From Acanthosoma haemorrhoidale (Eukaryota; Arthropoda; Insecta; Hemiptera; Acanthosomatidae), in NCBI GenBank assembly GCA_930367205.1, contig OV884009.1, positions 101,763,189 through 101,827,188 on the forward strand: a DNA stretch of 64,000 nucleotides. The letters run 5' to 3'. Both the position numbers and the translations under genes were made by a program. The notes beneath the pieces were generated by a model. That model saw only the letters and a program-made list of their open reading frames with translations, was not told the origin of the DNA and ran no database searches. This document shows, in pieces, positions 11,493 to 21,189 of the stretch (its first letter is position 1; each line of letters starts with the position of its first letter).

Positions 11493-12092
11493 TGGAACAA
11501 AACAGCGTTGAGTATGTACCATTCCGAGAGATTAGAGTACCGGCACTGACTGGTATCTGCACTTCCTAGACGGCTGGAAGAGGATAACCGCGTGCCTTTG
11601 AGATCAGCATGGAAATAATAAGAACACATGTTGTAACAAAAACGAGGAAGGTTATCTCGTATGTGTGTAAGCTTGGATTGAAGATACGGAGATACCTGTG
11701 AGAAATAGTGAGTGTTCTAAAGGAGGAAAGATAGACGGATCTTAGGAAAGGACTATTAAAGGTAACTCAAGCAAATTCACTTGGTGTGGGGGACATTAAT
11801 CCCCGTGGGAGCTTAGGACATTCAATTATTATATCAATATACAATAAGCATTATGTGTTACAGAAATTGTTTAAAATGAGTTATTAACTTTAATAAACCA
11901 GTAGTTTTGGCGTAGAAAAAGGATCGTTTTTATTTGTATCTTTCCCAACCAATTCACCCGGTTATAAATTGGTGCAGGCTAGCTGATAAGTCTTCCATAA
12001 TTCTTTCCAGGTTCCTAACTTCCCGTTCCCTGATTTCTCAACCTCTTCCAAAGGAAAATTTCCTATTTCCCGGTAGGTACGGGGCTGTTACA
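11493..12092 (+). repeat. 5' LTR of the 11.5-17.5 kb element
   Basis: 600 bp, beginning TGGAACA and ending TGTTACA. The 3' LTR begins TGTAACA, so the third base differs and the terminal inverted repeat is imperfect here. A polyadenylation-type AATAAA word lies near 11891, and a short GGGGA...TCCCC inverted repeat lies near 11795-11805. Confidence 0.92.
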
Positions 12093-12093
12093 G

Positions 12094-12110
12094 TGGTGTC
12101 AGGTGTGGGG
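12094..12110 (+). promoter_or_regulatory. Primer binding site, probably tRNA-Leu type
   Basis: TGGTGTCAGGTGTGGGG begins one base after the LTR. It resembles the complement of a tRNA-Leu 3' end, with a mismatch. The tRNA assignment is from general knowledge of such sites, not from a tRNA in this window. Confidence 0.6.
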
Positions 12111-12149
12111 TGGTTGCAATAAAACCACAAATTAAATTTACGCTCCAAA

Positions 12150-13226
12150 ATGGCTACAGAAGAGTTAAAAAGGAAGCTGGAAGAGACGCTGGTTAGGAAT
12201 GACGAATTTAAATTAAAAGAGACCGAGCTTCAACAAAAGATTGAAGAGCTGCAGGCTCAGCTGGCGAGTGAAACGAAACCGGTCATTAAACCGAATCGAA
12301 AGGACCTATCCTTGCAGTCATTAGTTAAGCCTTGGGGGGGCGAGGCCACTGCCAGGCCGGTGGAGGAGTTTTTAGAATACCTGGCGGAAGTAGCGGATTG
12401 CGGGTCATGGGATGATGTAGACAGAGTACGGATATGCCGGTTAAAGCTACAGGGCCAAGCGGCTACGTTCGTCCGAGGGACGGAGGAACTAAAAGGGGGG
12501 GTGACGTTCGGGGATCTCTGCAAATCCTTAAAAGAGCGATTTGGTGACCCCAACACGTTCGAGTATTATGAAAGGGTGCTGCAAGACATAAGCCAACATT
12601 CTAAGGAGAAAATACAGGAGTTCGCAGACAGATGCATTGTGGTGGGCGGAAAAATGAGCAGACCGGCCCTGAGTGTGGAAGAGAAGGTATGGTGGACAAA
12701 TGAGGTGGACCGAAAGGTGTTAGAGACGTTCAAACGGGGTCTGCTGGGGGAAGTTGGCAAACAAGTCCTGTTCGGCCGGCCAAGGACGTTAAAGGAAGCT
12801 GTGCGAATGGCTTTAGAGTTAGAACAAGCTCTGCAAGAGCATCAGGGAGGGAAGCAGGTATATGCGGTACGGGAACCAGAGGTGGATTCAGCCGGAAAGC
12901 AACGAGAAGCGCAAAGCCCGGCGTGTGTATGCGTGGCGTACCGAAAGCCAAATAACCGAGGAAGAGAAGGCGAGACCCAACCGACATTGGCAGAAATACA
13001 ATGCTATCGTTGTGCCAAAAAGGGGCACATAGCAAGGAATTGTCCTGGCCAACGAAGCCTGCCTCCAAGGACTGGACACACTGGACGAAGGCCGGACGGC
13101 CCTAGGGTTTGCTACCGTTGTGGGAAACCAGGACACTACTCGTCCCATTGCGAATCGCCCGCTGTGAAAGAGAGTGACCCAAAAGGCCTAGGTCTTTCCC
13201 AAAAACCCGGGACGGACCGTTGTTGA
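12150..13226 (+). CDS. gag: Gag polyprotein with two CCHC zinc knuckles
   Basis: 358 residues from the first ATG, 57 bases after the LTR. The N-terminus (about 1-45) is a charged, probably coiled-coil segment (KRKLEETL, LQQKIEELQAQL). A capsid-like helical region follows to about residue 235. Two nucleocapsid knuckles are plain: CYRCAKKGHIARNC from residue 285 and CYRCGKPGHYSSHC from residue 321. The ORF stops at TGA 13224-13226. In intact relatives the protease follows the knuckles; here the chain ends about 24 residues later. Role, from the family: assembly of virus-like particles and RNA packaging. Confidence 0.9.
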   Translation: MATEELKRKLEETLVRNDEFKLKETELQQKIEELQAQLASETKPVIKPNRKDLSLQSLVKPWGGEATARPVEEFLEYLAEVADCGSWDDVDRVRICRLKLQGQAATFVRGTEELKGGVTFGDLCKSLKERFGDPNTFEYYERVLQDISQHSKEKIQEFADRCIVVGGKMSRPALSVEEKVWWTNEVDRKVLETFKRGLLGEVGKQVLFGRPRTLKEAVRMALELEQALQEHQGGKQVYAVREPEVDSAGKQREAQSPACVCVAYRKPNNRGREGETQPTLAEIQCYRCAKKGHIARNCPGQRSLPPRTGHTGRRPDGPRVCYRCGKPGHYSSHCESPAVKESDPKGLGLSQKPGTDRC

Positions 13227-16200
13227 ACAACGAGGGTGGCCAGTGGCTATTGCCGACTATAACGTGGCAAGGGGGAGACCGAACCGAAGGAAAGAGTACC
13301 GGAGGGACCAAGGAATTACGGAGCGAGAGCCGGATCCGGGAGAGCCAGGGGAATGCCGAGTAAAACCCGCGAAAAGATATGTGATTCCAAAGTACGCGGA
13401 AGCAATTGTAGCAGGGGTAGTGGACTTGGTAGATGATGAAGAAGTGATCATAGAACCCGAGGTTCAACCACAAAAGGGACTGAGAACCGGCAGAGTAGTG
13501 GACAGAGTGAGCGACGGAAGAGTGAAAATTAGAGTAGTGAATCTAGCAGGGGAGCGAATTGTAATCGACCGGGGGCAAACGCTAGGAATGGCAACGAGGG
13601 CTCAGGTAAACGACCAGGTTGGGACGGTGGTAGGAGCGGTAAAGCAACAGCAGGGGGAAGCCTATGAGAAGCGTAATTGGGACAAGGAACTCGGCCACTT
13701 GCAGCCATGCGACCGAGAGATGATCGAGGAAGTGCTTAACCAGTATGGGACACTGTTCGATCCGCCGGACGAGAGAGGATGCACCCTTGGAGTGGAACAC
13801 ACGATCGAGACAGGCGAGGCAGTGCCGGTGGCAAAAAGACCATACCCGGTACCCTTCCACCAGAGGCCAGTTGTGAAACAGCATATACAGGAAATGCTGG
13901 ACAACGGCGTGATCCAACCGTCGTCCAGCCCGTGGTCGGCACCCATTGTACTGGTCAAGAAGAAATCAGAAAACGGGGAAACCAAGTTTCGGTTTTGCAC
14001 TGATTTTCGGGGTCTTAACGCGGTCACCAAGGTGGAAGTGTACCCGCTACCACTAATCCAGGAGACGTTGGAACAGTTGGGAAGGAGTCGTTATTTCACG
14101 ACTATCGACTTAGCCAGTGGGTACCACCAGATATCCGTAGCAGAGAAAGACCGGGAAAAAACGGCATTCACTACTAGCGACGGCCATTATGAATATAGAA
14201 GGATGGCCTTTGGACTGGCGGGGGCGCCCGCGACCTTTCAGAAGCTGATGGATTGCCTGTTAAGCAGGATAAAGGGAGTGGAATGCTATGTGTATCTCGA
14301 CGATGTAATCGTGTACAGCGCGACAATCGAGGAGCAGGCACAGAGGATCGGGAACGTGTTAAGGAAATTACAAGAGGCAAACTTGAAAATTAACCGAGAA
14401 AAGTGTCGATTCGTGCGAAAGGAAGTTGCCTACCTGGGCCACGTAGTAAGCGAGGACGGAGTAAGGACGGACCCGGCAAAGGTAGAGGCCGTGAAGAGTT
14501 ATCCCAGACCAAGGAATGTGAAGGAGGTAAGATCGTTCCTTGGGCTGGCGGGGTATTACCGACGGTTTGTGGATAAGTTCGCAGAGATTGCGCAACCAAT
14601 TACGGTACTCACTAAAAAGAATGCCATATACAAGTGGACGCAAGAAGCGGAAGATGCGTTCAACGAATTGAAGACGAACTTAATGTCAGATCGTGTCCTG
14701 ATATACCCGGACTTTCGGGATCCGTTCATCTTAGCAACCGACGCTTCCTCGATCGTCCTTGGAGCAGTGTTGTCGCAGGTCCGCGACGGGGTAGAAAGAC
14801 CGATATGTTACGCCAGCCGGCAGTTGAGAGGACCGGAAAGGAACTACTCAGCCACGGAACTGGAGTTATTGGCGGTAATATGGGCCACCCGACAGTTCAG
14901 GTGTTATCTACTGGGACGAGAGTTCAAGTTAATAACAGATCACTCGGCCCTGAGATGGATGTTGAGCTTAAGAGAACCCTCATCTAGGTTGATGCGGTGG
15001 ACCTTGAGACTCCAAGAGTTTAACTACGAGGTAGAACATAAGGCGGGTAAAAAGCATACCAATGCAGATGCCTTGAGTAGGGCGGTACGAGGTGTAAGGA
15101 TGAAGACCCCGGGTTTCAGCGAGGTACGATTGTGGGCAGCGCAACAAAAGGACGCCTGGTGCAAGGCCATTGCACAACAGCCAGACCAGGGCACCAAAGA
15201 TGTGAGGGGGATGTTATACTGGACCAACGGCAGCCCCGACGTGGGAACTTGGAAGTTGGCTGTACCGGAGGAGTTAAGGGAAGCCGTAATGCGGCAGTGT
15301 CATGAGGCCCGGTGGGCTGGACATCCGGGTATTGAGAGAACAACGTTGTTGGTAAAGGAGGGATTTTACTGGCCAAACATAAATACGGATATAAAAGAGT
15401 TCGTAACCCAGTGTGACAGCTGCCAGCGAAGGAAGTCTCCAACAGGCTTGAAAGTTCCACTGGAAGCTCCTTTCTTCCCTACCCGACCATTCGAGCAAAT
15501 CTCGATGGATATTGTTGGTCCCCTACCAAGAAGCGGACGTGGGTATAAATACATGTTAACCATGATCGATAATTTCACTAGGTATGCCGAGGCCATTCCC
15601 CTGAAAGAGATTACGGCAGAAGAAACGGCCAGGGCTTTCGTGGAAGGAGTAGTGACTCGGCATGGAGCCCCGGAGAGGCTGGTAACGGATCAAGGAAGGA
15701 ATTTCAGATCTTCCTTGATGAAGAACACGTGTAGGTTGCTGGGAACCAACAAGATACAGACCACTCCATACCACCCGGAAGGAAATGGAATGGTGGAGAG
15801 GTTGCACCGGACGCTAGCGGAGGCGGTTGCTCATTACGTGCGACAAGATGGACGGGATTGGGATCGTTGGGTACCTTACGCGTTGATGGCCTATCGGGCT
15901 ATTCCTCACTCGTCAACAGGATACTCGCCGAATTACCTCTTGTATGGGCGAGAAGTACAGACACCGATGGAATGTAAAATCACGCCAGTGGATGGGGAAG
16001 CCCCAGTAGAAGAGTCGGTAATACGGCTTCAAGAAAGGCTGAATCAGGCCTATGAGGAGGCATCCCAAAGGATGGAGAAGGCCTGGGCCCGTCGGACAGC
16101 GCAATGCAACAAGGCGCGGAAACCCAGGGAATTGAAGGTGGGAGAGTATACTTTTCTGCATGTGCCGGTGATCAAACCAGGACATTGCAAGAAGTTCCAT

Positions 16201-16782
16201 CGGCCATGGACCGGACCATATGAGGTGATCAAAAAGATTTCTCCGGTCACGTACAAGCTGCAATTACGATTTGGACGGCAGTTGGTTGTCCACATCAACC
16301 GTCTGAAACCGGCGGTAGGTAATTACCTAGAGGAAGAGGAGAGCGACGCGGAGAGTGAACGGGAAGAACGATGGACTCCAGAAATGGAGGAGGTCAGTGA
16401 GGAAGAGACAGAGCCTTGGGAGGAATATAGCTACGAAGACGGGGACGACGAAGTGGAGGAAAGGGAGGAAGGTGCCGAAGTAGAGGCATTACCCGGACCC
16501 AGTCAGGAAAGGGTGACCGCAACGCCACCCTCGCTAAGAAGATCACCGGGTATCCCCGACTGGGTTACTCCCCCGTGGATGCGGGAAAATACCGACGATC
16601 CCAGTAGCCTAGAGCCAATAGGAAGGGCTGGGGAAATGACTCCCAGAACCAGTTCAGGAGAAGATGGAGAGGACGACTCGGGAGGTAGCGAAGTGGACGA
16701 CCCACGAGACCCCACTTGGGCCCCCGAAGGGGGTGAACCCTTGGTAGCTCCACGTTCCCCTATATTCTTGAGACCCAGGTAG
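13192..16782 (+). CDS. pol: Pol polyprotein (RT, RNase H, integrase) lacking a recognisable protease
   Basis: The frame is open from 13192 and lies +1 relative to Gag; an in-frame GTG at 13243 is not a credible start, so Pol needs frameshifting or another route. Numbered from 13243: the first ~110 residues match the linker normally found after protease, with no DTG/DSG in any frame between Gag and RT. RT spans about 180-370 with YLDD at 351-354 (14293-14304). RNase H has TDAS near 500 and TDHSALRW near 566. Integrase has H687, H694, C724, C727, then D756, D816 and E852, a DD35E spacing. A GPY motif is at 991. The last ~150 residues are very acidic, without a chromodomain. Confidence 0.88.
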   Translation, partial: VFPKNPGRTVVEQRGWPVAIADYNVARGRPNRRKEYRRDQGITEREPDPGEPGECRVKPAKRYVIPKYAEAIVAGVVDLVDDEEVIIEPEVQPQKGLRTGRVVDRVSDGRVKIRVVNLAGERIVIDRGQTLGMATRAQVNDQVGTVVGAVKQQQGEAYEKRNWDKELGHLQPCDREMIEEVLNQYGTLFDPPDERGCTLGVEHTIETGEAVPVAKRPYPVPFHQRPVVKQHIQEMLDNGVIQPSSSPWSAPIVLVKKKSENGETKFRFCTDFRGLNAVTKVEVYPLPLIQETLEQLGRSRYFTTIDLASGYHQISVAEKDREKTAFTTSDGHYEYRRMAFGLAGAPATFQKLMDCLLSRIKGVECYVYLDDVIVYSATIEEQAQRIGNVLRKLQEANLKINREKCRFVRKEVAYLGHVVSEDGVRTDPAKVEAVKSYPRPRNVKEVRSFLGLAGYYRRFVDKFAEIAQPITVLTKKNAIYKWTQEAEDAFNELKTNLMSDRVLIYPDFRDPFILATDASSIVLGAVLSQVRDGVERPICYASRQLRGPERNYSATELELLAVIWATRQFRCYLLGREFKLITDHSALRWMLSLREPSSRLMRWTLRLQEFNYEVEHKAGKKHTNADALSRAVRGVRMKTPGFSEVRLWAAQQKDAWCKAIAQQPDQGTKDVRGMLYWTNGSPDVGTWKLAVPEELREAVMRQCHEARWAGHPGIERTTLLVKEGFYWPNINTDIKEFVTQCDSCQRRKSPTGLKVPLEAPFFPTRPFEQISMDIVGPLPRSGRGYKYMLTMIDNFTRYAEAIPLKEITAEETARAFVEGVVTRHGAPERLVTDQGRNFRSSLMKNTCRLLGTNKIQTTPYHPEGNGMVERLHRTLAEAVAHYVRQDGRDWDRWVPYALMAYRAIPHSSTGYSPNYLLYGREVQTPMECKITPVDGEAPVEESVIRLQERLNQAYEEASQRMEKAWARRTAQCNKARKPRELKVGEYTFLHVPVIKPGHCKKFHRPWTGPYEVIKKISPVTYKLQLRFGRQLVVHINRLKPAVGNYLEEEESDAESEREERWTPEMEEVSEEETEPWEEYSYEDGDDEVEEREEGAEVEALPGPSQERVTATPPSLRRSPGIPDWVTPPWMRENTDDPSSLEPIGRAGEMTPRTSSGEDGEDDSGGSEVDDPRDPTWAPEGGEPLVAPRSPIFLRPR

Positions 16783-16880
16783 ACTGGTGGTTTCTTTACA
16801 CTAACCTGTCTTTATCCTTAACGTCCAAGCTCTACGGTGCGACGGGTGAAAGAGTGGCCCCTATGGTCCACTCTTTTTGT

Positions 16881-16893
16881 AAGGGGGAGGTGG
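16881..16893 (+). promoter_or_regulatory. Polypurine tract
   Basis: AAGGGGGAGGTGG directly precedes the 3' LTR. It would resist RNase H and prime plus-strand synthesis. Confidence 0.75.
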
Positions 16894-17493
16894 TGTAACA
16901 AAACAGCGTTGAGTATGTACCATTCCGAGAGATTAGAGTACCGGCACTGACTGGTATCTGCACTTCCTAGACGGCTGGAAGAGGATAACCGCGTGCCTTT
17001 GAGATCAGCATGGAAATAATAAGAACACATGTTGTAACAAAAACGAGGAAGGTTATCTCGTATGTGTGTAAGCTTGGATTGAAGATACGGAGATACCTGT
17101 GAGAAATAGTGAGTGTTCTAAAGGAGGAAAGATAGACGGATCTTAGGAAAGGACTATTAAAGGTAACTCAAGCAAATTCACTTGGTGTGGGGGACATTAA
17201 TCCCCGTGGGAGCTTAGGACATTCAATTATTATATCAATATACAATAAGCATTATGTGTTACAGAAATTGTTTAAAATGAGTTATTAACTTTAATAAACC
17301 AGTAGTTTTGGCGTAGAAAAAGGATCGTTTTTATTTGTATCTTTCCCAACCAATTCACCCGGTTATAAATTGGTGCAGGCTAGCTGATAAGTCTTCCATA
17401 ATTCTTTCCAGGTTCCTAACTTCCCGTTCCCTGATTTCTCAACCTCTTCCAAAGGAAAATTTCCTATTTCCCGGTAGGTACGGGGCTGTTACA
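16894..17493 (+). repeat. 3' LTR of the 11.5-17.5 kb element
   Basis: 600 bp, TGTAACA...TGTTACA, the same as the 5' LTR apart from its third base. It is followed by GATA, the target duplication. Confidence 0.92.
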
Positions 17494-17497
17494 GATA

Positions 17498-17960
17498 AAA
17501 AATAAATTTGTACCAACGATAATCATAACACCAGCGAAATTGTAAAATTCTCGTTACTTTTTGATCAAACCTCGTACACCACAACCATTTACTATAGGAA
17601 TAATGCAAATATTACAAAAATTATGAGGGCTAGAAAAAGGACAAGAAACCAAGTGTATACAAATTTTTATGAATTAAATAAAAATCAAGAAAAGTTAAAT
17701 AAAAATTAAAAGCATTAAAAGATATGAGGGAAGAAGATTTTGAATACTTTGAAGTGCAAGAAGTCAAAGAATTAGAGAAACGGAAGAAGAGAAGGATACA
17801 GAACTAACAATTCGAGTAAGCAATATTGAAAATAGAATAGACGAGCAAGAAGAAATAAGTCCGAGAGCAGGAGATTCAGATGATAACTAGCGCCTGACGG
17901 AAAGCAATGAAACCCCGCCCGTATAGGATTAAATATTATCCTACTCAATTCCATAAAAAC
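17498..17960 (+). other. Unassigned remnant with charged, coiled-coil-like reading frames
   Basis: At about 17724-17806 a short frame from ATG encodes an acidic then basic stretch rich in E and K. An adjacent frame, about 17780-17890, encodes a heptad-like segment (TELTIRVSNIENRIDEQEE) ending at TAG near 17890. The two may be one frame broken by an indel. I do not recognise the protein. It may be an older transposon disrupted by the gypsy element. Confidence 0.3.
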
Positions 17961-19049
17961 GAGTCTGTAAAATTCGCACTACAACAGGACCTGTTATATT
18001 GAACTCGTAAAAATAAACCCATCCATTTAATATTTTAAAGCAATATTTCAAAACGCCTTCAAACTATTACTTTCTCGCAATCATTAGTTGATTCTATAAA
18101 ATTTAATTTTTGAAGAGACCATTAAAGTATCAAATTGTATCATAGCTTAAGTCTAAATCTTTTATGTTATTAAAAATGTATTTTATAATTGATTTAAACA
18201 ATATATTTTTTTCTTAAATAATAAAAACTTTGCCAACAGTAGAAAGCGCTATGAGCTAATTTGAATGTTTTAGTAGTATGGAATTCATAAATTATTTTAT
18301 CTATATGTGGAAGACATTAGTCATTCCTATCCTTTATCAGACCAAATTCACTATCTAATACAGAGCAGTTTTATCACAAGTTTTAATTTTTTCTCTAAAT
18401 TCTCCTATTGTATAAAAATACATTGCAAAAAAGTAGTTTAGTTCATTACTGTTAGGCAATTTTATCAGGACGTATAATATTTTATTTTTAAAAATGGTGA
18501 GGAAACTGTTCTTTAAATGAACTAATATATATTATCAAAGGGATTCTGAATTTGTAGTTTTGAATGAACCATTCTTTGTATTTGTTTACTTCTGTTAGTT
18601 TACAATTTCAATTAATATACTAATATAAATATTTGTTTTTTCAGGTAAGTACCTGATTCTAGAAATCTTCATGCAAGGTTCGTAAAGAATACCTTCCAAA
18701 CAAAAAGAATGATGTATTTTGTGGCTAGGTTATCACTTTCTAGTCAAATTAAAATGAATTCTCAATTCGTTGCACAACACTTTATTCATGATACTACTCA
18801 TAATCCGCTATGAGACTGAGTGGGGATCGAAGACGTTGGAAAAATATTTTTAACTCTAACTTGCCCATGACTCAAAAATGACAGCTAGGCACTTATTAAT
18901 TAAATTTTAATTTTTTTAAAGAAATATATTTGAATAAGGAAGGCAGTTGTATATTTCTCCTATATTTATTTTCGGGTCTCCAACCCTTTTCAACCTAGAT
19001 ATTGCAGTTCAACTCAATTAGCAATTGTTTTGTTATAGATCCTTATTTA
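17961..19049. other. AT-rich intergenic sequence, nothing recognised
   Basis: Very AT-rich with no ORF above background and no terminal repeats. Confidence 0.4.
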
Positions 19050-19150
19050 AAGGAAACTAAAATCTGCCTTAGAAGAACATTGATTAAAGATCTCATTCAT
19101 ATCATATTCAAAATATTGCATTTACTCTCTCATCTATTTTGTATATTTAT
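19050..19150 (-). mobile_element. Degenerate LINE 3' tail (copy J)
   Basis: On the plus strand the words AATCTGCCTTA, TCTCATTCATATCATATTC and ACTCTCTCATC occur in the order expected for the reverse complement of the LINE tail, with many substitutions. It is older than the other copies. Confidence 0.5.
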
Positions 19151-20219
19151 ATTTCCAATATAATTTCATGATTCCCGTTGCTTCATTTCACGTAACGAAT
19201 ATTATCCTGTTTCTCTGTCTGATCAATTAAATCAGTTTGACTGCCAATCCAGTATAACATCCATACATTTCCCTGTACCTGTCTGAAAGTAGAGCCTCTC
19301 CTCTCAGGCATAAAAACAAATGTAGTCTCTTTAAAATGGTGTTTTTTAACCTGAGCGTCATATTTACTAACACTGTGGAATGAAAAGTTTATTGAATTTA
19401 GATCATTTGAGTGGAACGAGTTTACTTTAAAATGGCATCTAAAAATCGTGTTAAATATCCTTGATGATGAAAATTAAAATCTCCCGTGTGGTTCTTTTTT
19501 TTTCTCTACTAAACGGATAGCCATGGTGGTAGTGAAAGGAAAAAAGTGTAATTGTACTGCATCAAAGGCTGGTTTAGTATTGCTGTATCTTGTGGAGGAT
19601 AGTAAATTTGATAGCCCATCACATGTGCAGTTTAATCGAGCTAAGGTAGAAATGGAAATGTTAATTGGGCATTAATGTCCCGTTAATAATGGGAACAAAA
19701 TAAGAAATAAAAATCTAAAATATTCTTCAACCTATGACATGAGATACCTTAAAGCCAAAAATAAATAAGCCACTTAAGATGCCTCACACAGTCAACGGTT
19801 TCGCTAATGCTGCCCAAACAATAATAATGTATATTATGATAACCCACATAAGCACCCATATTTCCTTATATTGGTGGGTCGAAATCTTAAATTTAGCATC
19901 CAACTCAATATGATAGTAAAATATAAACTTTTTATTGCTACTTGGGGTATGGCATGAAATCGCACTGGTTAAGAGACTTCTCGAAATCGTTGTGAAAAAA
20001 AAACAAAACAAAAATAATATTTTCTTTACTTGGGCATGAAGAGTTCTGCACATGCGTCATTATTTGCAATAACGTTCTAACATCGCTATCGATATTAACA
20101 CCGATTATTACAGTTCATTTTTTTGCTTTAAAACTGTCTCAACAGACAACTTACATGAGCTGTTCATGAGGGAGCCCTCAATAAGTTAGTAAATTACTTA
20201 CTATACTCTCTCACTGTGT
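19151..20219. other. AT-rich intergenic sequence, nothing recognised
   Basis: Short frames only. The minus-strand frame at 19784-20053 has no recognisable domain and I do not call it. Confidence 0.35.
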
Positions 20220-20559
20220 GTTATAGATTATAACCGAGCCGAATAATAGAGAAGCCGGTCATATTGGTCAGGCCTTGCTCGTGCCTCTGCCGGATCATAG
20301 ATACGATCACGCAGTAGACTACTCCGTTAACGTGACTCTGGTTAACGGGCTACAGCCGCCGTCTCTGCCTTAAAATTCGTGAGTTTCTCCCGGCCAGTAC
20401 CTTTATTTTATTAATAATAAAATTTGGAAGCCCGCCAAACACCTAAACCGCCCAAGTCACCGTCAATATTCGTCCACAATATTAGCAATTTTAAATTGTT
20501 ATGCTCTCATGACTAAAATTGAAGGTACGGGGAAATATGCATGTCTCAATCGGTTTTGA
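20220..20559 (+). other. Possible 5' UTR or ORF1 start of LINE copy C
   Basis: A GC-richer block at about 20220-20400 directly precedes recognisable ORF1 sequence on the same strand. Its assignment rests on position alone. Confidence 0.3.
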
Positions 20560-20935
20560 TACCGAAAAACTTCTCCTGACACTCCCAAGACATATAGAGC
20601 CATAATTAAGTATTTGGAAAATACTAAGGCTGACTTCCATACTTATCGACTAAAACGAGAAAGATCACTACAAGTGGTGATCAGAAATCTGCATCCAACC
20701 ACACCACCTAATTAAATAGAGGATAAAGTCTAAGCTCTTGGATACAAAGTTTGTCAAATAACTAACGTGTTCCGTGAGGACGGGAACATGAGGAAGCAAT
20801 TAAAACAGCGTTACCTTTGTTCTTTGTAGATCTCGAGTGAACACCTGAAGTGGAGAAAATCCACCATTTTAATACACCTGTATTATATAAGAATATAGGT
20901 TGAAAAGTTTGGAACAGAGAGTAGTCACAGGCACT
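20560..20935 (+). pseudogene. LINE ORF1 (Gag-like) remnant with PRE_C2HC-type domain
   Basis: Translation gives FHTYRLKRERSLQVVIRNLHP, then an LGYKV stretch and ITNVF with DGN, the layout of the domain preceding the zinc knuckles in Jockey ORF1 proteins. The frame breaks several times and the CCHC knuckles themselves are not found. Confidence 0.6.
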
Positions 20936-21189
20936 GCCCACTCCTCGTCCGCAAGTTCTTCTTCCCCAGCATTCCGTTCATCCCATCAACCAGCCAACCC
21001 AATCCCATCCTCAACCACACATTTCGCATATTCCTCCACCTTTAAGTTCTTCAGATCTCTACTTGCCTATTAACCTCATTCCTTACGGACCTCAGAACCC
21101 TAATTACTCCTTTCATTTCCCTTCTTAGAAATCATGCCTAATACCTTATCCCCGTTAAACAAAATCCATACGTGGATCCGTTCGACTCC

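Larger units (their letters stand above)
11493..17493 (+). mobile_element. Ty3/gypsy LTR retrotransposon, full length by structure, protease region missing
   Basis: Two 600-bp LTRs bound a 4.8-kb internal region with Gag and Pol. GATA flanks both outer ends (11489-11492 and 17494-17497), a 4-bp target duplication. The LTRs differ in my reading at one base, so insertion was recent. A primer site follows the 5' LTR and a purine tract precedes the 3' LTR. The element is clearly GC-richer than its surroundings. Pol has no D(T/S)G protease motif, see the Pol entry. Confidence 0.92.

Noticed and set aside
13243..13245. GTG as the start codon of Pol
   Set aside because: A GTG start is not expected in an animal retroelement; the frame is open further upstream to 13192 and Pol is normally made by recoding from Gag.
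12257..16753. Many minus-strand and alternate-frame ORFs across Gag and Pol of the 11-17 kb element
   Set aside because: They are shadows of a GC-rich coding region and have no recognisable domains.
18630..18655. TTTTTTCAG next to GTAAGT, like fused splice sites
   Set aside because: Acceptor and donor words abut with no exon between, and no coding frame flanks them.
19784..20053. Minus-strand 89-codon hydrophobic frame as a membrane protein
   Set aside because: The AT-rich composition alone gives F, I and L runs; there is no conserved motif or context.
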